A stretch of 64,000 nucleotides of DNA from an uncultured Muribaculaceae bacterium (GTDB taxonomy: Bacteria; Bacteroidota; Bacteroidia; Bacteroidales; Muribaculaceae), in contig CAJTME010000004.1 of the NCBI GenBank assembly GCA_910577315.1, positions 126,156 to 190,155 of the forward strand. Reading direction: 5' to 3'. Under the pieces are notes generated by a model. That model worked only from the letters and a program-made list of their open reading frames with translations. It did no database searches and was not told where the DNA came from. Shown here one piece after another: positions 1 to 7,135 of the stretch (position 1 is the stretch's first letter; every line of letters begins with the position of its first letter). The translations under genes and the position numbers were made by a program.

Positions 1-846
1 GGGCAACGATTCGCGGGTGATGGTATCCCAGAAAAGCACACCGGGTTCAGCCGATTTCCATGCGTTGTGGATAATTTTTGCCCACAATGCCTTCGCATCA
101 ATTTCCTTTACGGTTGCCGGGCTGTCGGAATCAACGGGGAACTGCTGACGGTAAGGTGTTCCACTTTCGGCCGCCTGCATGAATGCGTCGTCGATGCGCA
201 CCGAAACGTTTGCGCCCGTAACCTTTCCTTCGGTCATCTTGGCATCGATGAACGCTTCGGAATCGGGATGCTTGATGGAGACTGTCATCATGAGGGCGCC
301 GCGTCGTCCGTCCTGAGCGACTTCGCGGGTTGAGTTTGAGTAGCGCTCCATGAAAGGCACGAGGCCGGTGGAGGTGAGAGCTGAATTTTTGACGGGAGTG
401 CCCTTGGGACGGATATGGGACAGGTCATGCCCCACCCCGCCACGGCGCTTCATCAGCTGAACCTGTTCCTCGTCGATGCGGATTACACCTCCGTATGAAT
501 CGGGCGCGCCATCGAGACCGATTACGAAACAGTTTGACAGCGAGCCGACCTGAAAGTCATTGCCGATGCCGGTCATGGGGCTGCCCTGGGGCACGATGTA
601 GCGGAAATTCCGCATGAGGTCGAAAATCTCGTCGTGCGACATCGGTTCGGGATATTTGTTCTCGATGCGGGCAATTTCGGCGGCGATGCGGTGGTGCATG
701 TCGTCGGGAGTTTTCTCATAGAGATGGCCGAACGAGTCTTTCAGTGCGTACTTGTTGGCCCATACGCGGGCGGCGAGCTCGTCGCCGTTAAAATACTCTT
801 TGGATGCCTCGAAAGCTTCCTCAAAAGTGTAAGTCGGGTGTTCCAC
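1..846 (-). CDS. nrdJ: Adenosylcobalamin-dependent (class II) ribonucleotide reductase, N-terminal part
   Basis: Reduces ribonucleotides to deoxyribonucleotides in the cytoplasm using an adenosylcobalamin-generated thiyl radical. The visible 282 residues are the N-terminal portion; the gene continues beyond base 1, so the 3' end is missing. The block GNDFQVGSLSNCFVIG (about residues 95-110) is the class II signature and Cys106 should be one of the redox-active cysteines. An in-frame TAA lies three codons upstream of the GTG at 844-846. Starting at this GTG gives the usual VEHPTYTFEEAF-like N-terminus, so GTG is taken as the start. It diverges from the nitroreductase gene and has a good phylum-type promoter at 911-943. 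No cobalamin riboswitch was recognised in the leader of about 60 bases. The family call is firm; exact substrate specificity is inferred. Confidence 0.93.
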   Translation of the reverse strand, partial: MEHPTYTFEEAFEASKEYFNGDELAARVWANKYALKDSFGHLYEKTPDDMHHRIAAEIARIENKYPEPMSHDEIFDLMRNFRYIVPQGSPMTGIGNDFQVGSLSNCFVIGLDGAPDSYGGVIRIDEEQVQLMKRRGGVGHDLSHIRPKGTPVKNSALTSTGLVPFMERYSNSTREVAQDGRRGALMMTVSIKHPDSEAFIDAKMTEGKVTGANVSVRIDDAFMQAAESGTPYRQQFPVDSDSPATVKEIDAKALWAKIIHNAWKSAEPGVLFWDTITRESLP

Positions 847-910
847 AGTCGGTTAGATATGAAAATCGGGGGTATTAAAAGTCATTGGAACGATTCATCG
901 GAATCGATTG

Positions 911-943
911 CAAAGGTACGTCAAAAATAGTTCAGTAGCCAAA
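911..943 (-). promoter_or_regulatory. Bacteroidetes-type promoter of nrdJ
   Basis: On the minus strand the -7 element is TACCTTTG (911-918). A -33 TTTG (940-943) lies 21 bases away, matching the TTTG-N19-21-TAnnTTTG consensus. It would give a leader of roughly 60 bases before the GTG start. Confidence 0.7.
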
Positions 944-969
944 TTTATCAAGCTCAAATTACCGGCGAT

Positions 970-1001
970 GTTGAAAAGTTTTCCGAAATGTATTATCTTT
1001 G
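970..1001 (+). promoter_or_regulatory. Promoter of the nitroreductase gene
   Basis: TATCTTTG at 994-1001 fits the TAnnTTTG -7 element. GTTG at 970-973 is a one-mismatch -33 element, 20 bases upstream. Transcription would begin shortly before the ATG at 1022, giving a very short leader. Confidence 0.6.
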
Positions 1002-1021
1002 CGCTAACAAAATTTATAAAA

Positions 1022-1768
1022 ATGAAACACTCGGAATACTTCAATAAGCGCCACACCGTAAGAAAATATACTGACGGGCAGATCCCCGAAACCCTCCTTA
1101 AAGAAATGATTGAGGCGGCGGCCCATGCCCCCAACACCGGGAACATGCAGTGGTATAGCGTCGTTGTTACACGCGATGCTGCCAACAAGCGACGTCTTGC
1201 GCCTGCCCACTTCAATCAACCGTCGGTGGAAGGTGCCTCGGCGGTACTGACATTTTGTCTTGATTTGAACCGCTTCGAGCAGTGGTGCCGTCTAAATTCC
1301 GCCAACCCAGGGTTTGAGAATTTCCAGTCTTTTGTCGCTGCGGTTATTGACACGAGCCTGTTCGCGCAGCAGTTCTGCACCATCGCCGAAATGAACGGTC
1401 TCGGGACCTGTTATCTCGGCACCACCACCTACAATGCCCCTGACATAGCCAAGGTGCTTGAACTGCCCGAGCGGGTTGTGCCTGTGACAACCGTCACCGT
1501 GGGGTATCCCGAAACGCAGGCCGGCCCAACCTGGCGTCTACCAGTTGAGGCTGTAATGCACGAGGAAACATACCGCCGTCCCACAGATGAGGACATACGC
1601 CGATGGTATGCCCCGCTCGAGCAGGAATCGCAGCACTTTGTCGAGGAAAACGCCAAACAGTCGCTCGCGCAGGTGTTTACTGACATCCGTTATCCGCGTG
1701 AATCGGCCGAGTATTTCTCAAAGGTCTATGCCGGATTGCTCGACGCCAACAAATTTCCCTTGAAATGA
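1022..1768 (+). CDS. Nitroreductase family FMN-dependent oxidoreductase
   Basis: 248-residue flavin oxidoreductase of the nitroreductase superfamily, expected to use FMN and NAD(P)H; the natural substrate cannot be read from sequence. The N-terminal KRHTVRKYTDGQIP segment and the AAHAPNTGNMQ loop are the FMN-phosphate binding signatures. The later GLGTCYLG block (about residue 130) is the conserved glycine-rich turn. The reading frame is open upstream to 908, but the ATG at 1022 gives the normal family N-terminus (MKHSEYFNKRHTVRKY) and follows the TATCTTTG promoter, so it was chosen. The C-terminal extension rich in charged residues is typical of the longer Bacteroidetes members. The stop overlaps the next start by 4 bases (ATGA), implying translational coupling. 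Confidence 0.88.
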   Translation: MKHSEYFNKRHTVRKYTDGQIPETLLKEMIEAAAHAPNTGNMQWYSVVVTRDAANKRRLAPAHFNQPSVEGASAVLTFCLDLNRFEQWCRLNSANPGFENFQSFVAAVIDTSLFAQQFCTIAEMNGLGTCYLGTTTYNAPDIAKVLELPERVVPVTTVTVGYPETQAGPTWRLPVEAVMHEETYRRPTDEDIRRWYAPLEQESQHFVEENAKQSLAQVFTDIRYPRESAEYFSKVYAGLLDANKFPLK

Positions 1769-3228
1769 GCCGACCTTCCCCTGCCAGACTGTTGATAGCT
1801 GCCGTGGCAATCATCAGTTTCTTTATTTTCATAGACACGCCATATACGGGCGATGATCTTGGATACAAGGCCATTTTTCAGGGAGCATCCCCGCGCTATG
1901 ATTCGTGGTGGAGCTATCCACGGTGGGTGGTTTCGCACTGGCTGAATACCAACGGACGTATCCCCAACGACATAATGCCTCTGCTTTTCAGCCTTCCCAA
2001 GGGATTGGTGGCGTTGGCATGCGCCGCCGTGCTCATGCTTATGTACCGCATGGCCCTCGCGCTGTCCATGCCCGGCAAAAAAGGTTTTTGGCCGGTTGCC
2101 TTGACAGCCGCGATTTTCTTTGTATTGCCGTGGTGGGACTCGATGTTCGTGTTTGCCTGCCAGCTGAACTATGTGTGGGCATCCGCCTTCAGTTTGCTTG
2201 CCGTATGGATTATTTTCTCAGTAAAGTCGGGGTCGCGCTGGTTCACGTTGGTGTCCGCCCTGGTGTGCGGTGCCGGCGCCATGATGCACGAGGCGGCCTC
2301 GCTGCCCCTTCTTGTGGGACTGAGCTTTTATATATTGTACGCGCGATGGCGTCCTGACAGGGTACAGAAGATTATGCTTATGGCATTTGCGGTTGGGACC
2401 GCGCTTGTTACCCTTTCCCCAGGCATCATAATGAGGGCGGGCGATAATGTCGCTGCCGATGATCTGCTGCCGGTTCTTTTGCTTAAAACCGACATTGTCG
2501 CAGCCGCATTATGGGTCGTTATCGTATGGAAATATTTCTCAAAAAAAGACCGGGAGAAAGTCGTGGCGCTAATGCGGTCACGGCTCGGCATTTTCGCCGT
2601 GGCGTCCCTCGCTTCGATGGTCATAAGCCTTGCTTCGGGAATTGTCGGGCGCAGCGGATGGTTTGCCGAGATGTATGCGCTGATGGTAATTTTCGGATGG
2701 CTTTCCCGCCGGTGGCAAGCCAAAGTCCGTTGGGCCAGCCCGCTGCTCTGCTGCCTGGTTCTGGGCCAACTTGTCGGTGTGGCCATATGGCAACATCGCC
2801 TGTCAAATGAATTTGATGTGTTTATCGAGGATTATGTCGCATCGGATGACGGGTTGGTTTATCAAGACTATACGCGCGACGGACAGCTTCCCTGGTGGGC
2901 GCTCGGTCGCCTGCGCGGAGTTCTTGATCCTGATGATGCATGGTTGCTAAGCACTCATGCGGCATATTACCGGGAGGATGCTCCATGGCCTGTTGTCGTT
3001 CCCATTGAAGCCGCCGACCATATTCCGCTTGATAATGAGGAATACGAGCTCTTAAATGGCGATTTACTCACCCGCGAACTTCCGTATGAAACAGAAGATA
3101 TACTCCTTGAACGCGAGCGCCAGACTATCAAACTATGTGAAATAGACGGACGGCAGTGGGTGGCGCAGGCCATTCCTGCCGGAGGCTGGCATCTTTCTCC
3201 CCGCCAGCTTGACCTTGGCGACAGATAA
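1765..3228 (+). CDS. Polytopic inner-membrane protein, DUF6056-like
   Basis: 487-residue integral membrane protein. It has an N-terminal hydrophobic helix followed by an extracytoplasmic loop with an Asp-Asp pair (TPYTGDDLGY, about residues 26-35). About eight to nine further membrane helices follow to about residue 355, then a soluble C-terminal region of some 125 residues. The acidic pair in the first loop plus many helices resembles GT-C glycosyltransferases and the DUF6056 group, so a role in adding sugars from a lipid carrier is possible but only inferred. No catalytic residue can be proved. It starts inside the stop of the nitroreductase gene (ATGA overlap) and is followed by a hairpin terminator at 3247-3286. 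Confidence 0.7.
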   Translation: MSRPSPARLLIAAVAIISFFIFIDTPYTGDDLGYKAIFQGASPRYDSWWSYPRWVVSHWLNTNGRIPNDIMPLLFSLPKGLVALACAAVLMLMYRMALALSMPGKKGFWPVALTAAIFFVLPWWDSMFVFACQLNYVWASAFSLLAVWIIFSVKSGSRWFTLVSALVCGAGAMMHEAASLPLLVGLSFYILYARWRPDRVQKIMLMAFAVGTALVTLSPGIIMRAGDNVAADDLLPVLLLKTDIVAAALWVVIVWKYFSKKDREKVVALMRSRLGIFAVASLASMVISLASGIVGRSGWFAEMYALMVIFGWLSRRWQAKVRWASPLLCCLVLGQLVGVAIWQHRLSNEFDVFIEDYVASDDGLVYQDYTRDGQLPWWALGRLRGVLDPDDAWLLSTHAAYYREDAPWPVVVPIEAADHIPLDNEEYELLNGDLLTRELPYETEDILLERERQTIKLCEIDGRQWVAQAIPAGGWHLSPRQLDLGDR

Positions 3229-3246
3229 CATTGTTCCCCTTACCAC

Positions 3247-3286
3247 AAATGGCGGAAGTCTGGTTCATCCCGAACTTCCGCCATTT
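3247..3286 (+). terminator. Hairpin terminator after the membrane-protein gene
   Basis: Perfect 13-base inverted repeat, 3247-3259 pairing with 3274-3286 (arm AAATGGCGGAAGT), loop of 14 bases, 18 bases after the stop codon. The downstream tract is AT-rich rather than a clean T run. Confidence 0.7.
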
Positions 3287-3310
3287 CTATATATTAGATG
3301 GATATGTTTT

Positions 3311-3349
3311 GCAAAAAAAAATTCGCTCCGGGGTGGGCCGGAGCGAATT
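3311..3349 (-). terminator. Intrinsic terminator of the rpsF-rpsR-rplI operon
   Basis: A 12-base perfect stem (3320-3331 with 3338-3349, arm AATTCGCTCCGG) is followed on the minus strand by a run of T (bases 3313-3321 are A on plus). This is a classic rho-independent terminator placed about 60 bases after the rplI stop. Confidence 0.85.
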
Positions 3350-3412
3350 ATGAGGGGCGCGTCATCTCGACGAATACCCTCTGGAGGGATTTTATTTGGG
3401 GGTTGATGTTGC

Positions 3413-3856
3413 TTATTCAGCTACCACCTCAAAGGGAAGTTCAACGGCCACTTCCTTGTGGAACTGGATGGTGGCGGTGTAATTGCCGACTTCCTTGATG
3501 GCTTCTTTGATGGTGATGAGTTTGCGGTCAACGTTGTGGCCGAGCTTTTCGAGGGCTTCGGCAATCTGGATGGCGTTGACAGAGCCGAAGATGGTGCCGG
3601 TAGCGGAAGTCTTGGCGCCGATGGTGAGTGCTACACCTTCGAGTGCTGCGGCTGCGGCTTCAGCGTCGGCCTTGATCTGAGCGAGCTTGTGGGCGCGCTG
3701 GCGCTGGTTTTCGGCGAGAACCTTAAGAGCGGAGCTGGTAGCTACAACTGCTTTGCCCTGAGGGATGAGGTAGTTGCGGCCATAACCGTCTTTTACTTCT
3801 ACGACGTCGTCCTTGTATCCAAGGCCGCGAACGTCTTCTTTAAGAATGATTTTCAT
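3413..3856 (-). CDS. rplI: 50S ribosomal protein L9
   Basis: 147-residue ribosomal protein binding 23S rRNA and extending from the base of the L1 stalk. The N-terminal domain MKIILKEDVRGLGYKDDVVEVKDGYGRNYLIPQGKA is the L9 signature. A long helix follows (about residues 45-75) and then the small C-terminal domain. Length is normal for the family. It is the third gene of rpsF-rpsR-rplI, 23 bases after rpsR, and ends before a strong terminator at 3311-3349. Nothing unusual. Confidence 0.98.
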   Translation of the reverse strand: MKIILKEDVRGLGYKDDVVEVKDGYGRNYLIPQGKAVVATSSALKVLAENQRQRAHKLAQIKADAEAAAAALEGVALTIGAKTSATGTIFGSVNAIQIAEALEKLGHNVDRKLITIKEAIKEVGNYTATIQFHKEVAVELPFEVVAE

Positions 3857-3879
3857 ATTTATGGTCCTGGTCTTAAGGG

Positions 3880-4149
3880 TTATTTCATGAGGTCGGTAAC
3901 GTAGGGCAGAAGGGCGAGGTGACGGGCACGCTTAACGGCCTGAGCCACGCGACGCTGGAATTTCAGCGAGGTGCCGGTGATGCGGCGGGGAAGGATTTTG
4001 CCCTGTTCGTTGAGGAACTTCTTGAGGAACTCAGCGTCCTTGTAGTCAACGAACTTGATGCCTGCGCGTTTGAAGCGGCAGTATTTTTTCTTCTTCACGT
4101 CAACCGACATGGGAGTGAGATAGCGGATTTCAGATTGAGCTTGTGCCAT
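3880..4149 (-). CDS. rpsR: 30S ribosomal protein S18
   Basis: 89-residue small-subunit protein that pairs with S6 on the 30S platform. The segment VKKKKYCRFKRAGIKFVDYKDAEFLKKFLNEQGKI, followed by RRITGTSLKFQRRVAQAVKRARHLALLPY, is characteristic. It starts two bases after the rpsF stop. The S6-S18-L9 order is the standard bacterial arrangement; a single-stranded-DNA-binding protein gene, present between S6 and S18 in many phyla, is absent here. Confidence 0.98.
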   Translation of the reverse strand: MAQAQSEIRYLTPMSVDVKKKKYCRFKRAGIKFVDYKDAEFLKKFLNEQGKILPRRITGTSLKFQRRVAQAVKRARHLALLPYVTDLMK

Positions 4150-4152
4150 GGT

Positions 4153-4524
4153 TTAGTCCTCCTTTGCTTCTACGGGTTGGGTTGATTCGGCTGCTTTGGC
4201 AGCTTTGAGGCTGCGGCGCTTGGCGGCGTATTCGGCGGCGTACTTGTCCTGACGGAATGTGAGGAAGCGGAGCACGCGTTCGTCGCGGCGGAAAGCGGTT
4301 TCGAGCTGGCGAACGATGGTGGGTTCACCTTCAAACTCGATGAGAGTGTAGAAGCCGGTCGACTTCTTCTGGATGGGATAAGCGAGCTTGCGCATGCCCC
4401 ATTCCTCGGTGTTCACGATGGTGGCACCCTTGTCGGTGAGCACCTTGCTGAACTTTTCTACCGCTTCCTTCATCTGTGCGTCAGACAAAACGGGAGTTAA
4501 AATGAAAACGGTTTCGTACTGCAT
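4153..4524 (-). CDS. rpsF: 30S ribosomal protein S6
   Basis: 123-residue S6, binding S18 and 16S rRNA. The frame is open further upstream to 4587, but MQYETVFILTPVLSDAQMKEAV at the ATG 4522-4524 is the conserved N-terminus, and the promoter lies at 4598-4629, so this start was chosen. The GMRKLAYPIQKKSTGFYTLIEF segment is typical S6. The C-terminal tail is Lys/Ala/Glu-rich (AAKRRSLKAAKAAESTQ). First gene of the S6-S18-L9 operon, with a leader of about 65 bases that could carry autoregulatory structure; none was identified with confidence. Confidence 0.97.
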   Translation of the reverse strand: MQYETVFILTPVLSDAQMKEAVEKFSKVLTDKGATIVNTEEWGMRKLAYPIQKKSTGFYTLIEFEGEPTIVRQLETAFRRDERVLRFLTFRQDKYAAEYAAKRRSLKAAKAAESTQPVEAKED

Positions 4525-4597
4525 TTTTTGAATGAGTTGGATAAATATTAATGTAACTTTTGTGGTTAATGAAAGCCGTAGCTCCACAAACCGGGCG

Positions 4598-4629
4598 CAA
4601 AGTTACTAATTTTCCGTGGAATATACAAA
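4598..4629 (-). promoter_or_regulatory. Promoter of the rpsF operon
   Basis: Minus-strand TAACTTTG (4598-4605) with TTTG at 4626-4629, spaced 20 bases: an exact match to the phylum consensus. Confidence 0.8.
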
Positions 4630-4721
4630 CTTTTTATTAAGCGTGTTTTTGAAAAAATGATATTCGAGATTGCAAATCCTGTAAATTCAATTCCAAACTA
4701 AAACAATAAACGTTAATGAAA

Positions 4722-4754
4722 CAGCCCGGCGAAAGAACCTCTCTCGTCGGGCTG
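4722..4754 (-). terminator. Hairpin terminator after the 4774-5616 gene
   Basis: Ten-base arms 4722-4731 and 4745-4754 (CAGCCCGGCG / CGTCGGGCTG, one G-T pair), about 20 bases after the stop. The following sequence is T-rich but interrupted. Confidence 0.6.
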
Positions 4755-4773
4755 AATATTCTGTTCAAGTATT

Positions 4774-5616
4774 TTATCGTAATGAGAATTTCGGCTGTGG
4801 GACAAATTCAATCCATTCCAAAAGCTCATCTTCTTCTGTTGCTGGCTCGTAAATATATTCTTCGCCACAACCATTTAATGTAATGCGCCTTGGCTCACTT
4901 GATACAAAAGACCAATATATACCTTCGTCTGAGAACGTACAAGCGTCGGGATTGAATTTAGATGCGTCTATTTCAGGCAAATTTTTCAAAAGTTCAAGGT
5001 TGTTTGGCGCTGAATAATGAGTGTATTCACCAGTATTCAAGTTCTTCATCATACGAATGTTTTGAAGAAAAACAGAACCCTTGTCAGTATGGCGTAAGGA
5101 TGCCGCGCGGATATAGGACATTCCGGGGGCAACCATATACATGAATGAATTATTGTTTGTGTCAATCATAACATGACAATAATCTCCATCAAGCATGATT
5201 ATCCTCGTGCCTAATTGCCATTGTTGCAGACAATCAGCGATATTGGAAGCGGATGCCTCCATTACCTTGTAAGGTTCTACAACGTTAATCGTTTCAATCA
5301 GTCGCATCAGCTCGCCATTTACTATAATTGACTTGCCGTCCACTTCAATATTCACCGGCTCACCCTCATTCATCAGAATTGTGTCAGGCGTAAACACAGT
5401 TGTGCGGTTGACATTGCGGCTTGGAATAATCAATGTCGCAGACTTGGTGTCTAGACTGTCATTTCGCGTGAAATAGATTAGAACCGAGTCTGTCTGCACC
5501 AGTTCAGATTTAGCGTTGGCCCACACTCCTTTTGCGCCAGGGTTTAGATTAGGCGCAGCCAATGATGCCACCACTGCCGACAGCATCAACAATAACATTG
5601 TTATGGGTTTCTTCAT
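4774..5616 (-). CDS. Unknown secreted protein
   Basis: 280 residues, family not recognised. MKKPITMLLLMLSAVVASLA is a clear Sec signal peptide with likely cleavage after SLA. The mature part starts with APNLNPGAKGVWANAKSEL and is predicted to be mostly beta strand with few cysteines. It contains no enzymatic motif I can name and no lipobox, so it is probably periplasmic or exported. Composition is more AT-rich than neighbouring housekeeping genes. It lies 42 bases downstream of the truncated outer-membrane-protein remnant (5659-5802), on the same strand, and has its own terminator. The pair looks like an accessory insertion between the ribosomal operon and hemW. Confidence 0.7.
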   Translation of the reverse strand: MKKPITMLLLMLSAVVASLAAPNLNPGAKGVWANAKSELVQTDSVLIYFTRNDSLDTKSATLIIPSRNVNRTTVFTPDTILMNEGEPVNIEVDGKSIIVNGELMRLIETINVVEPYKVMEASASNIADCLQQWQLGTRIIMLDGDYCHVMIDTNNNSFMYMVAPGMSYIRAASLRHTDKGSVFLQNIRMMKNLNTGEYTHYSAPNNLELLKNLPEIDASKFNPDACTFSDEGIYWSFVSSEPRRITLNGCGEEYIYEPATEEDELLEWIEFVPQPKFSLR

Positions 5617-5658
5617 ACAATAATATCTTTTAATCAGTTAGCTTTAATTGGTAACTCC

Positions 5659-5802
5659 CTAAAAGTCAATTCCGAGTCGAAATGTAAAAAAAGCATCTGT
5701 GTAATATCCTATTCTCAAGTTCAGACCTAATTTCCGACCCCAATTAAATCTATGTCCGATTGTGGGAGAGAAATATTTTTCCAAAACATTGTGGACTGGC
5801 AT
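5659..5802 (-). pseudogene. C-terminal remnant of an outer-membrane beta-barrel protein
   Basis: A 47-codon frame ends GLNLRIGYYTDAFFTFRLGIDF followed by TAG. Alternating hydrophobic residues and a terminal phenylalanine are the hallmark of the last strands of an outer-membrane barrel. An in-frame TAA lies five codons upstream of the ATG at 5800-5802, so the rest of the barrel is missing. The simplest reading is a decayed gene of which only the 3' end survives. An expressed micro-protein is possible but less likely. A TATCTTTG promoter-like sequence (5818-5825) lies directly upstream and may now drive the secreted-protein gene. The parent family is not identifiable from 47 residues. Confidence 0.5.
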
Positions 5803-6032
5803 ACACCAATCCAATTACAAAGATATGAAATTTATTTGATTATGATGATGTACTATGGAATTAAATCCAAAAATATCCCGAAAATTAATAGAGCAAACAA
5901 GCCTTAAAAAGACCAAGACAGATTGCTCTCAGTTGGGTCAATTCTCTATTAGTACATGTTTAGTACACTTTATAAGCTATAATATGGTGATTTTCAGTGA
6001 AATGAAATCATATCATCGAAACGCATGATATT
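5803..6032. other. AT-rich gene-free stretch
   Basis: No convincing gene. It holds the minus-strand TATCTTTG at 5818-5825, a possible -7 element for the downstream secreted protein. It also holds a direct repeat TTAGTACA at 5949-5956 and 5960-5967. A short minus-strand translation around 5900-5955 (RELTQLRAICLGLFKACLLY then stop) has no start codon; it may be a transposase scrap but this is not established. Confidence 0.4.
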
Positions 6033-7133
6033 TCAATGCAATATTATAAGCTGCCGTATTATTGTATCAGAGGTAAGCCAATGATGCGCGGGGATTCTAA
6101 GGTGGTCGTCAGATAGTTCGATGTGCCCTGCGCGAAGGGATGGCTCTGCATCGGCGATAATCTGTTTTTTATATTTGGATGGAATTTTGGATAGGTCAAG
6201 CCCATGTGATGTGCGCAGGGCCGTGACGATGTTGTCGTTCAGCCTGTCGATTGCATCTTCCTCGTCTATATCACATGGATAAGGAAGGCGGTCGAGCCAG
6301 GAGGATATGCGGCTGTCGTCGATACGCCGCAGGGTGCCGTCAAATGAATGGGCCGACGGCCCGAGTCCGAGCCACCGGGAATCTGGGTTCCAGTATGCGG
6401 TGTTGTGACGCGACTGGAATCCCGGGCGGGCGAGATTTGAAATCTCATAGTGCTCAAATCCATGTTGGACGGCAATTTGTTGGAGTGCGCTGAACTGGCC
6501 GTCGATTATGTCATCATCGACGGGTTCAGTTCTGCCCTGACGCCACATTTTATGGAGCCGTGTACCCTCATACCATGACAGACAGTAGGCCGACAGGTGG
6601 GTGACGGGCATGGACAATACGCGGCGCAGGTCTTCTTTCCAGTCGTCGACGGACAATCCCGGCAGTCCGTAAATAAGGTCTACAGATACATTGGCTATCC
6701 CACCCTGACTGAGGAGATCGATTGCGGCAATTGCCTGATTTGCAGAGTGGCGCCTTCCTATGAAAGTCAATATAGGATCCCGCAGACTTTGAACGCCCAT
6801 GCTTATTCTGTTGACACCTAATGAGCGCCAGAAAGCTACAGACTCGGTAGTTACATCCTCGGGGTTTACCTCTATGGTAAATTCCTCCACTCCCGTCAGG
6901 TCGATAGTGTCTATAAGCCGGGAAAACAGATTGGCCGGTAGTACGGATGGAGTTCCCCCCCCAATATATACCGTCTGGAAGGGCGCTGCAATTTCGTCGC
7001 GGCGGTAGCCATATTCGGCAATGATGCCTTCCACCACCCGTTCCATGGCGCCCATGGCCGGAGTGGAGTAGAAGTCGCAGTAAATGCACTTCGACCGGCA
7101 GAATGGAATGTGGATATACAGACCTGTATTCAT
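6033..7133 (-). CDS. hemW: HemW-like radical SAM protein
   Basis: 366-residue radical SAM enzyme related to oxygen-independent coproporphyrinogen III oxidase. MNTGLYIHIPFCRSKCIYCDFYS carries the CxxxCxxC [4Fe-4S] ligands Cys12, Cys16 and Cys19. The GGGTPSVLP and EVNPED motifs that bind SAM follow. The N-terminus lacks the extension of true HemN, which favours HemW, a heme chaperone/insertase, over a porphyrin-forming enzyme. Proteins of this family are often misnamed HemN. The ATG at 7131-7133 was chosen over an upstream in-frame codon because it begins the family N-terminus and sits two bases after the stop of the AddB-like gene, implying one transcript. Confidence 0.9.
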   Translation of the reverse strand: MNTGLYIHIPFCRSKCIYCDFYSTPAMGAMERVVEGIIAEYGYRRDEIAAPFQTVYIGGGTPSVLPANLFSRLIDTIDLTGVEEFTIEVNPEDVTTESVAFWRSLGVNRISMGVQSLRDPILTFIGRRHSANQAIAAIDLLSQGGIANVSVDLIYGLPGLSVDDWKEDLRRVLSMPVTHLSAYCLSWYEGTRLHKMWRQGRTEPVDDDIIDGQFSALQQIAVQHGFEHYEISNLARPGFQSRHNTAYWNPDSRWLGLGPSAHSFDGTLRRIDDSRISSWLDRLPYPCDIDEEDAIDRLNDNIVTALRTSHGLDLSKIPSKYKKQIIADAEPSLRAGHIELSDDHLRIPAHHWLTSDTIIRQLIILH

Positions 7134-7135
7134 AA

